From Verrucomicrobiaceae bacterium UBA2429 (GTDB lineage: Bacteria; Verrucomicrobiota; Verrucomicrobiia; Verrucomicrobiales; Verrucomicrobiaceae): DNA of 38,108 nt. The translations under genes were made by a program, and so were the position numbers. This document shows, piece by piece, positions 31,880-38,108 of this stretch (positions within the stretch are counted from its first letter, which is position 1; each line of letters opens with the position of its first letter). Location: contig DDQZ01000091.1 in NCBI GenBank assembly GCA_002343505.1, positions 799-38,906 on the forward strand, in the 5' to 3' direction. The notes beneath the pieces were generated by a model. The model was not told the DNA's origin, made no database searches, and was given only the letters and a program-made list of their open reading frames with translations.

Positions 31880-34708
31880 ATGCGACACGCTCTCCGTCTT
31901 TTATTGCTCGCCACGCTTGTCTGGCACCCGGTCGTCCAGGCCCAGGACGCGCAGCCCGCGCTGAACATCCAGCAGGAGACCGAGGCCCTGATGAACGAGG
32001 GGTTGCGGCTTTTCGGTGAGGGCAAGTATGCCGAGGCCCTGGCGAAGATCGAGCAGGTGAAGAAAAATGTCAGCGGCAAGCCCTTTCCCCAGGTGCTCTT
32101 TGTGGAGGGTGCCTCCTATTTCAACCAGAACGAGTATGAAAAGGCTGTCGTCCCTTTGGAGGAGTATGTGAAAAATTTCAGCGACGGGGATTTCATCAAC
32201 CCCGTGCGCATGGCCCTGGGCCGCTGCTACATCAACAAAGGCGAGCCGGACAAAGGCATCGAAATCCTCAAGGACGTGGTCAATAAGGCGCCCGAAATGA
32301 AGGCCGAGGCCGGACTCTTTGTCGCCGAGGCGCTCAAAAAACAAGAGAAGCCGGATGAGGCCCTCGCCGTGCTCAAGTCCGTCATCGCCGACGGGGTGCG
32401 CAGCGCGGAGTCCATCCAGGCCGCCATGATGGCCGCCGACATCCATGTGGCCAAGGGCGAGCTGGACGAGGCCGGCGAACTCATGGAGAAAGTCAAAGGC
32501 TACGCCACTGGCGGCGACAACGTCGCGCAGATGAACAACATCTACCTCCGCCTCGGCGACCAGATGTTGGAGAAAAAGAGCTTCCGCGAGGCGCTGGGTG
32601 CCTACCAGATGGTGCGTCGGAAGGTGGAGATCTCGGGCTTGCAGAAGGCCGTCATTGCCAAGATCGAGCAAAGCCTGGCCAACCCCGGCAAAGGCCCCAT
32701 CCGCGGCACCAAGGAGGAGCTTGAGGAAAAACTGAAGGTCAATAAGGGCCTGCTGGAGGAAATCGAAACCCGCACCGACTACGACGCCAGCCTCTACTAC
32801 CGCCTGGGCCGCTGCTACTTCGAAATGGGGCGCTTCTGGGAGTCCCTGCTGGCCTTTGATGTGATCGTCAACGAGTTCAAGGAATTCCCTCAGCGCGACC
32901 GCTGCGTCTTCGGCATGATCATCGCCAACGCACAGCTCAAGCGCGTGAAAGCCGCCCGCGAGCTGTGCGAGCGCTACATCCGCGACTTCCCCGACGGCGA
33001 GGACCTCGGCACCGTGTCCGAGATGTTCGGCATGCTGGCCTATGACGCGGGCAAATTGGAGGACGCCGTGGACTCCTTCAACAAGGCCGAGGGCTTCCCC
33101 AAGGCCGACAAGGAGCGCCTGCGCTTTCTGCGCGGCAACGTGCTCTTTGAAATGCAGCGTTTCGAGGACGCGCGCACCGCGTTTGAACTGCTCGTCAGCG
33201 AGTTCCCCGAAACCGCCTACAAGGACGACTCCCTCTACCGCATCGCCCTCATTTATTTCTATCAGAACGACTCGATCAACGCCAACAAAGCCCTGGCCAG
33301 CTACATCAAGGAGAATCCGAAAGGCCAGTACGTGGTGGACGCCCGCTACCGCATGGCCTTCATCAAGTTCCAGGCGCGCGAGGTGGACACAGCGATGAAG
33401 GAGCTGGAAAAGCTCGTCGAAGAGGCGCCGAACGACCAGAACATCGGCCAGGTTCACAGTCTGCTCGGCGACGCCTACAACCAGAAGCAGGATTTCGACA
33501 AGGCCATCGAGCATTTCGCCCTCGCGGTGGACAAGGCCAAGTCGGACGATGTGCTCACCTATGCCATGGACCAGGCCACCGACCTCTACGCCGGCATGAA
33601 CAAGTGGCAGGAACTCGGTGACATGTGGCAGAAATATCTCGCCACACACAAGGACAATGAGGATCAGGAATTGAAGGCGGTGCTTTGGATTTCCCGCGCC
33701 CGTGTCAAGGAAGGCAAGCTGGACGAGGCCAAAAAACTCCTCTCCGACGCCATCAAACCGAAAATCCCCAACGCCGCCAACCAGCAGGTCGAGGGCCTCA
33801 TCCAGCAGCTCATCACGCTCAGCGCTCCGAAGCGCCGCCGCGTCGTCGTCGCCGAGGGCGAGACACCGCCGCCGGAGATCACCTTCGAGCAGGTGGAGAA
33901 GGAGCTGGAGGAAATGATCACCCCGCCGGAGGCAGCCATGAACGGCACCGCCCAGATGCGCGTCCTTTTTGCCAAGGCCTGGCTGGCCAAGGTGATGCGC
34001 GAGCCCGACAAGGCCGAGAAACTTTTCGCCGTCATCATCGAGGTGGCGCGCCCGGACGACCTCAGCCCCATGCTGCTCGCCACTGTGGGGGACAATGCCC
34101 GCCGCAAGGGCGACTTCGACAAGGCCGCCGGCTGCTACAACCGCCTCAACGAGTTTTTCAAAGACACCGAGTTCGCCGATGGAGCCGCCGTGGGCCTGGC
34201 CGAAATCGCCTATGAAAAAGGCGAGAACGAAAACGCGCTGGAGCTCTTCAACAAGGCTTTGGTGGATTACGCCGGCAGCTCGCGGATGCTCGACGCCACG
34301 CTTGGCAAGGCCAAGACACTGTTCCGCCTCAAAAAGTATGATGAGGCCAACAAAATCTACGCGGAGATCCTCAACATCCGCGAATGGCGCGGCGAGGCCC
34401 ATGCCGAGTCGCTTTTCATGCAGGGGGAGATCGAGTTCGCACAAGGCAGGTTTGGCGAGGCCATCCCGTTCTATCAGCGTGTTTTCATCGCCCACCAGAA
34501 ATGGAAGCCAATCATGGCCAAAGCCTACCTCCAGTGCGCGCGCGCCTTCCTCCAGCTCAACCGGCCCGCCGATCCTCAGGGCATGCCGCCCCGTCAGTAT
34601 GCGGATCGCGAGGCAGCCAAGCTCACCCTCATTGAAATGACCAAGCGCGAGGACCTCAAGGAATTCCCCGAGTACAAACAAGCCGGGATCGAGCTGGGCA
34701 AACTTTGA
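31880..34708 (+). CDS. Large periplasmic TPR protein
   Basis: The 942-residue protein starts with a signal peptide (MRHALRLLLLATLVWHPVVQ, cleavage near AQA). The rest is helical TPR-like repeats, for example RLFGEGKYAEALAKIEQVK, ALGRCYINKGEPDKGIEIL, YRLGRCYFEMGRFWESLLAF, YRIALIYFYQNDSINANKAL, LLGDAYNQKQDFDKAIEHF and GEIEFAQGRFGEAIPFYQRV. TPR arrays are protein-protein scaffolds. ATG 31880 is chosen from the signal peptide, though an in-frame ATG at 31832 exists. It is the first gene of an operon with a second TPR-type exported protein, ExbB, two ExbD genes and a proline-rich gene, so it likely serves as a periplasmic partner of the ExbBD complex. It is similar in layout to YbgF/CpoB beside Tol, but far larger. 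Confidence 0.9.
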   Translation: MRHALRLLLLATLVWHPVVQAQDAQPALNIQQETEALMNEGLRLFGEGKYAEALAKIEQVKKNVSGKPFPQVLFVEGASYFNQNEYEKAVVPLEEYVKNFSDGDFINPVRMALGRCYINKGEPDKGIEILKDVVNKAPEMKAEAGLFVAEALKKQEKPDEALAVLKSVIADGVRSAESIQAAMMAADIHVAKGELDEAGELMEKVKGYATGGDNVAQMNNIYLRLGDQMLEKKSFREALGAYQMVRRKVEISGLQKAVIAKIEQSLANPGKGPIRGTKEELEEKLKVNKGLLEEIETRTDYDASLYYRLGRCYFEMGRFWESLLAFDVIVNEFKEFPQRDRCVFGMIIANAQLKRVKAARELCERYIRDFPDGEDLGTVSEMFGMLAYDAGKLEDAVDSFNKAEGFPKADKERLRFLRGNVLFEMQRFEDARTAFELLVSEFPETAYKDDSLYRIALIYFYQNDSINANKALASYIKENPKGQYVVDARYRMAFIKFQAREVDTAMKELEKLVEEAPNDQNIGQVHSLLGDAYNQKQDFDKAIEHFALAVDKAKSDDVLTYAMDQATDLYAGMNKWQELGDMWQKYLATHKDNEDQELKAVLWISRARVKEGKLDEAKKLLSDAIKPKIPNAANQQVEGLIQQLITLSAPKRRRVVVAEGETPPPEITFEQVEKELEEMITPPEAAMNGTAQMRVLFAKAWLAKVMREPDKAEKLFAVIIEVARPDDLSPMLLATVGDNARRKGDFDKAAGCYNRLNEFFKDTEFADGAAVGLAEIAYEKGENENALELFNKALVDYAGSSRMLDATLGKAKTLFRLKKYDEANKIYAEILNIREWRGEAHAESLFMQGEIEFAQGRFGEAIPFYQRVFIAHQKWKPIMAKAYLQCARAFLQLNRPADPQGMPPRQYADREAAKLTLIEMTKREDLKEFPEYKQAGIELGKL

Positions 34709-34727
34709 ACCGCCCTTCCACACTGCC

Positions 34728-35594
34728 ATGCTTCGCCATTCATTCATCCTCGCCGCCCTCATTCTGACCGCCCAGTCCGCCTCGGCGCAGATGCTCGTGC
34801 TCAAGGACGGCACCCAGATCAACCATACCGAGTTCAGCGTGCAGGATGGCAAGGTCGTCCGCACCATCACCATCGGCGACCAGACCGCCACCACCGTGCT
34901 GCCGATGGCCAACATCGCCTCCATGGACTGGCCCGAGCCGATTGAAATCTCCGACGCGCGCTCCCTCCTCGGCCAGGGCAAGCCCGACGAGGCCGTGGCC
35001 GCCATCAAGAAGGCCAAGGAGTTCTTCGAAGTCTTTGAAAACATCAAAGGCACCCCCTACCGGGAGGTCTTCTTCTCCTATGTGGAGACGATGAGCCAGG
35101 CCGGCAAGTTTGAGGAGACCATCAAGCTCATCCCCCAGCTCCGCGCCGTCCAGCTCACCGACGAGCAAAAGCTCAAGCTGCGCATCATCCAGCTCGACAT
35201 AGACCGGCAGACCTCCACCGAGTACGCCTCCATCCTGGCCGAGGCGGACAGCATTCTTTCCGACACCAACGACTCCGCCATCCACGCCGCCATCTGGATG
35301 ATCATCGCCGACATCCATCTCAAAAAGAAGGAGTGGGAAAAGGCGCTGATGGCCTACATGCGCATCCCGGTCTTTTACGGCACCCAGGTCCAGCGTGTGC
35401 CCGACGCCGAAATGAAGGCTGCCCAGACACTTGTCAAAATGAAGCGCTACGAGGATGCCCAGGCCGTTTTCACCCGGCTCATGGACACCTACAAAGGCTC
35501 TCCCATCGCCCAGGCTGCGGAGAGGGAAAAGGCGGCCATCAACGGCATGAAGAACGAACCCGAGGAGGAGCCCGCTGAAGAAAAGAAAAGCTGA
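34728..35594 (+). CDS. Exported TPR-like protein, second of the ExbBD operon
   Basis: The 288-residue protein has a clear signal peptide (cleavage after ASA or AQ near residue 20). A short beta segment (LVLKDGTQINHTEFSVQDG) resembles the N-terminal strand of SH3-like or DUF-type domains in PVC proteins. A helical repeat region follows (about 75-270) with TPR-like pairs, for example RSLLGQGKPDEAVAAIKKAKE and YMRIPVFYGTQVQRVPDAE. The acidic tail is EPEEEPAEEKKS. It lies 19 bp after the large TPR gene and 63 bp before exbB. I infer a scaffold or regulator for the ExbBD complex, but no specific function is readable. Confidence 0.85.
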   Translation: MLRHSFILAALILTAQSASAQMLVLKDGTQINHTEFSVQDGKVVRTITIGDQTATTVLPMANIASMDWPEPIEISDARSLLGQGKPDEAVAAIKKAKEFFEVFENIKGTPYREVFFSYVETMSQAGKFEETIKLIPQLRAVQLTDEQKLKLRIIQLDIDRQTSTEYASILAEADSILSDTNDSAIHAAIWMIIADIHLKKKEWEKALMAYMRIPVFYGTQVQRVPDAEMKAAQTLVKMKRYEDAQAVFTRLMDTYKGSPIAQAAEREKAAINGMKNEPEEEPAEEKKS

Positions 35595-35657
35595 TTCCTC
35601 CAGCGCTCCGTCAATTTCATATTCACCACCAACATGCACACACCCATCCAACCTCCC

Positions 35658-36509
35658 ATGATCAAAAACACCCTCAGCGGCCTCGTCCGCCTCAGTGCCA
35701 TCGCTCTTCTGCTGTTTGGCAATCTCCTCGTCGTAGCACCCGTCCACGCCCAGGAGGCGCCCGCCACGGAGGAGGCGGTGGAGACGACGCAGACGCACAC
35801 TCTCATGGATCGCTTTCATGAGGGCGGCTGGGTCATGTATCCGCTTACGATCTGCTCCATCGCTCTCGTCTGGTTGACGGTGGATCTTTGGATGCGCACC
35901 AACGTTAAAAGCATGGCCCCTCCCGCCCAGGTAGCCCAGGTCCAGGATCTTTTCCGCGCTGGTGACTATGTGGGCGCCTACCAGTTCTGCAAAAACAACA
36001 ACTCATATTTTGCCGACGTTGCCCGCGTGGGCTTGAGCTTCTCCGGTGAAGGTCAAAACGCCACGGAGGAGGCGTTGTTCTCGGAACTGGCCAAGGTCAA
36101 CGCCACTGTCCAGACCCGAATTAACTACCTGTCCGTTCTCGGAGTCTGCACACCAATGATCGGATTGGTTGGCACCGTGACTGGGATGATGACCGCCTTC
36201 GCCACCCTGGGGACCAGCGGTGTGGGCGATCCCTCGAAGCTTGCCGGCGCCATTGGCGAGGTGCTCGTCGCCACCGCCTCCGGTCTGGCTGTGGCCGTTC
36301 CCGCCTTCATGATCTTTTACTTCCTGCGCAACCGGCTCCAGGGTTCCATGCACGGTCTTCAGGAAGTCGTGCATTCTCTCTTCCGCAAGATGCCCTATGA
36401 GCATCTCAAGGACGCCCATGTCGGCGAGGAGGAGTTTTACGCGGCCATTCCTAACTGGGTCGCCGGTGGTGGCGAACCCGCCGCCGCAGTCGCCGTCGCG
36501 GCTGATTGA
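35658..36509 (+). CDS. exbB: ExbB/TolQ/MotA-type proton channel protein
   Basis: ExbB/TolQ proteins form the pentameric inner-membrane channel that powers TonB- or Tol-type envelope machines with the proton motive force. The 283-residue protein has a cleavable signal-like segment (residues 1-32), then the first membrane helix (MYPLTICSIALVWLTVDLWM, 60-79). A cytosolic loop follows with DVARVGLSFSGEGQNATEEALFSEL. The two conserved late helices are INYLSVLGVCTPMIGLVGTVTGMMTAF and the segment around GAIGEVLVATASGLAVAVPAFMIFYFL. An extra N-terminal signal sequence is common in ExbB of this phylum. ATG 35658 is chosen because it starts the signal peptide. ATG 35634 is in frame 8 residues upstream. 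Two exbD genes follow. Confidence 0.92.
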   Translation: MIKNTLSGLVRLSAIALLLFGNLLVVAPVHAQEAPATEEAVETTQTHTLMDRFHEGGWVMYPLTICSIALVWLTVDLWMRTNVKSMAPPAQVAQVQDLFRAGDYVGAYQFCKNNNSYFADVARVGLSFSGEGQNATEEALFSELAKVNATVQTRINYLSVLGVCTPMIGLVGTVTGMMTAFATLGTSGVGDPSKLAGAIGEVLVATASGLAVAVPAFMIFYFLRNRLQGSMHGLQEVVHSLFRKMPYEHLKDAHVGEEEFYAAIPNWVAGGGEPAAAVAVAAD

Positions 36510-36551
36510 GCCTGCATAAACCCGAACATCAACCCCTGACCTGACACACAT

Positions 36552-36992
36552 ATGGCTGGAGGAGGCGGAAGCACGGAAAGCGGCGAGCCGGAATTTCAAA
36601 TCGCCCCGATGATTGATGTGCTGCTGGTGCTGCTCATTTTCTTCATGAGCATCACCTCGGCGCAGGTGCTGAGAATTGACAAGGACATCAAGTTGCCTGT
36701 GGCGGCGGACGCCAAGAAAAAGGAGGACAAGAACGCCATGTTCGAGGCCGCCATAAATATCCGTTGGATTCCCACCCAGCAGAAGTCCGTCATCAAACTC
36801 GACACACAGGAGCTGGAAAACGAGGAAATTGTCAACATTCTCACCGAGCGTAAAAACAACAATCCTGTCTATCGCGCCATCATCCGCGGCGACCGTGACG
36901 TTCCCGCCGTCGAAATCCAGAAGGTCATGGCCCTCATAGCCCAGGCTGGCATTGATGATATTTCCTTCTCCGCCCTTAACCAGGACTCCTGA
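36552..36992 (+). CDS. exbD: ExbD/TolR family protein 1
   Basis: ExbD/TolR proteins have one membrane helix with an essential protonatable Asp. This 146-residue protein has EFQIAPMIDVLLVLLIFFM with Asp22, then a periplasmic domain ending IQKVMALIAQAGIDDISFSA. The first helix is preceded by a Gly/Ser-rich stub. It lies 42 bp after exbB and 3 bp before the second exbD gene. Two ExbDs per operon occur in several Gram-negative phyla, where they may form hetero-dimers in the ExbB pore. Confidence 0.92.
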   Translation: MAGGGGSTESGEPEFQIAPMIDVLLVLLIFFMSITSAQVLRIDKDIKLPVAADAKKKEDKNAMFEAAINIRWIPTQQKSVIKLDTQELENEEIVNILTERKNNNPVYRAIIRGDRDVPAVEIQKVMALIAQAGIDDISFSALNQDS

Positions 36993-36995
36993 CTC

Positions 36996-37463
36996 ATGGC
37001 TCACGACAAACGACACCGCACCCTTGAGGGGGAGACCGTCAACCTCGGCTTCCAGATCGCCCCGATGATTGACGTGGTCTTCGTCATCATGCTCTTCTTC
37101 ATGGTCATGGCCGGCGCGGTCAAGGTGGAGCGCGAGCTTAAGACCCAGCTTCCGGGCCTTGGCACACCGGCGGTCACCAATGAGGAGGTGCCGCCTGATG
37201 AGATCATGGTCACGGTCGAGGAAAGCAACGTGGTGACTCTCAACGAGGAGGAGTTTGATTCCCCGACTGACAAGGCGCTGCCGAATTTCACCGGCACGCT
37301 CATGCGCCTCAAGCAGGAGGCCGATCATCGCGGAGCCAAGGTCATGGTCACCATTCAGGCCGAGGAGCAGGCCCGCTACGAGCGCGTCATTGATGTGCTT
37401 AACTCGATGGCCAAGGCGCAGATTTCGAACGTCACTTTCACCATTGGTGGTGACGATTTTTGA
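36996..37463 (+). CDS. exbD: ExbD/TolR family protein 2
   Basis: This second ExbD-like protein (155 aa) has the same architecture, with FQIAPMIDVVFVIMLFFMVMAG carrying the essential Asp26. The periplasmic domain includes EIMVTVEESNVVTLNEEEF and ends MAKAQISNVTFTIGGDDF. It is clearly diverged from the upstream copy, so the pair is an old duplication rather than a recent one. It starts 3 bp after the stop of the first copy and is followed after 99 bp by the proline-rich gene. Confidence 0.92.
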   Translation: MAHDKRHRTLEGETVNLGFQIAPMIDVVFVIMLFFMVMAGAVKVERELKTQLPGLGTPAVTNEEVPPDEIMVTVEESNVVTLNEEEFDSPTDKALPNFTGTLMRLKQEADHRGAKVMVTIQAEEQARYERVIDVLNSMAKAQISNVTFTIGGDDF

Positions 37464-37516
37464 CAAATTTTTGGCCTTATCCCAAGTTTTTTTCCTCACG
37501 CCCGTCACTGAAATGG

Positions 37517-37539
37517 GCCGTCTTCATTGGAAGACCGGC
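37517..37539 (+). other. Imperfect hairpin between exbD2 and the proline-rich gene
   Basis: GCCGTCTTC (37517-37525) and GAAGACCGGC (37530-37539) pair with one bulge around a short loop, in the 99-bp gap upstream of the proline-rich gene. No T-tract follows. It might set relative expression of the last gene or be chance. Confidence 0.25.
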
Positions 37540-37562
37540 GGCTAACCCAGACTCCACCAGCC

Positions 37563-38108
37563 ATGTCCAATCCATCCCAGCCTTCTCCTCCTCCTGGCGA
37601 TTCCGCGTCGCAGTTTTCCGATCCTGGAGCCACGCAGCCGCTGCCTCCGCCCCATCCCGGCTTCATGCCGCCGCCTCCGGGAATGACAATGCCCCCTGGA
37701 CAGCAGCCGATGGCCTGGCCTCCCGGTTACGCCCCGCCTCCCGGCTACCCCATGGCGCAGGGCTACCCTGCGCAGCCAGGCATGATGCCGCCGCCCCCCG
37801 GCTACGGTTATCCGCCCATGCAGCCGGGTTACGGCTACCCGCCCGGCTACGGCTACCCCGTGCAGCCCGGCATGATGCCGCCGCCTCCAGGGAGCGCGCC
37901 GGTGCCCCTGCCGACCATGCCCATGCACGCGGCCCCCGCGCCAGCGCCAGCACCCTCCAGCGCGGGACTGCCCGCGCCGGCCATGCCCGCGCCATCCGTC
38001 TCCCTGCCCGTGCCGGAGGTGGCCGCTCCCGTGTCCTTGGAGGAGGAGTCCGTGGCGGCCGTGGGACCGGGGGAGGTTTTTCACCCGCCGGCGCTCACCC
38101 ACATTGAG
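37563..38108 (+). CDS. Proline/glycine/tyrosine-rich protein at the TonB position of an ExbBD operon (partial, runs off right edge)
   Basis: The frame is open for 182 codons from ATG 37563 to the edge. It has MSNPSQPSPPPGDSASQ at the start. A region of Pro/Gly/Met/Tyr repeats follows, for example QPGMMPPPPGYGYPP and again QPGMMPPPPGS, with PGYGYPPGYGYP between. Then comes a Pro/Ala linker and a short more normal segment (EEESVAAVGPGEVFHPPA). No N-terminal membrane helix is visible, so it is not a standard TonB, which needs one to dock with ExbB. A folded C-terminal domain or a later membrane helix may lie beyond the edge. Its place directly after exbB-exbD-exbD makes a partner or effector of that complex the simplest inference. 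Confidence 0.8.
   Translation, partial: MSNPSQPSPPPGDSASQFSDPGATQPLPPPHPGFMPPPPGMTMPPGQQPMAWPPGYAPPPGYPMAQGYPAQPGMMPPPPGYGYPPMQPGYGYPPGYGYPVQPGMMPPPPGSAPVPLPTMPMHAAPAPAPAPSSAGLPAPAMPAPSVSLPVPEVAAPVSLEEESVAAVGPGEVFHPPALTHIE

Noticed and set aside
31901..35053. 1050-codon open frame on the minus strand opposite the two TPR genes
   Set aside because: The plus-strand genes have signal peptides, repeats and operon context. This frame spans the gap between two genes and has no motif.
36003..37508. 501-codon open frame on the minus strand across exbB and both exbD genes
   Set aside because: It is antisense to three clearly assigned genes, with repetitive Gly/His/Asp composition.
1..38108. CRISPR arrays, tRNA or rRNA genes, transposases, phage genes
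   Set aside because: None was seen: gaps between genes are short, no spaced direct repeats of array size occur, and no recombinase or phage motif is present.

Overview
The window reads as a chromosomal segment of a PVC-superphylum bacterium, most likely a Verrucomicrobiota member. The evidence is high GC with few strong Shine-Dalgarno sites, a PSCyt1/DUF1549/DUF1553 protein close to a DUF1501 Tat-type protein, two very large exported mosaic proteins built from LamG/DUF1080-like, SGNH-like, beta-propeller and cupredoxin parts, a DUF6807 (PmoA-like) protein and an intradiol dioxygenase with a twin-arginine-like leader. No rRNA, tRNA, CRISPR array, prophage or transposase was seen. Coding density is very high and the longest stretch without a gene is 227 bp (31653-31879).

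Layout, left to right. Positions 1-3005 (minus) hold the 5' two-thirds or so of a giant exported protein: DUF1080-like domain, degenerate SGNH esterase domain, dehydrogenase-type propeller, start of HEAT repeats. It runs off the left edge. Positions 3064-6341 (plus) are a compact housekeeping group: tRNA-dihydrouridine synthase, a single-span membrane protein, a TlyA-type rRNA methyltransferase and a coiled-coil/zinc-ribbon protein. Positions 6349-7025 (minus) are a PIN-toxin/RHH-antitoxin pair with a palindromic operator candidate. Positions 7153-12779 (plus) carry the PSCyt1/DUF1549/DUF1553 protein and its usual partner, the DUF1501 protein, with a second toxin-antitoxin pair (addiction-module component plus RelE/ParE toxin) between them. 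Positions 12884-15412 hold an FAD glycerol-3-phosphate dehydrogenase and a family-2 glycosyltransferase with an additional C-terminal Rossmann-like domain. Positions 15442-21300 (minus) encode a membrane-anchored alpha-2-macroglobulin with an intact thioester motif.

Positions 21464-24471 (plus) form a tight three-gene unit: exported DUF6807 protein, PAS-AraC regulator and amidohydrolase. Two small unrecognised minus-strand genes follow (24510-25097). Positions 25151-29185 encode a 1344-residue exported mosaic with an isomerase-like TIM barrel, a LamG domain, a propeller and a C-terminal azurin-like copper domain. This gene carries an unusual 110-bp dyad-symmetric repeat element in frame and a distinctly AT-richer internal segment. 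A DUF2071 protein, an exported intradiol dioxygenase and ProC follow. The right end (31880 to the edge) is one operon-like run: two periplasmic TPR-type proteins, an ExbB/TolQ-type channel protein, two ExbD/TolR proteins and a proline-rich protein cut by the window edge. It looks like a proton-motive-force-driven envelope machine.

The accessory genes fit an envelope-centred lifestyle of degrading complex organic matter (exported redox mosaics, dioxygenase, amidohydrolase, A2M defence and an energised ExbBD complex). The features most worth a second look are the 110-bp palindromic element inside a coding region, the mosaic cupredoxin protein, the TPR-ExbB-ExbD-ExbD-proline-rich operon, and the toxin-antitoxin module that splits the DUF1549/DUF1501 pair.
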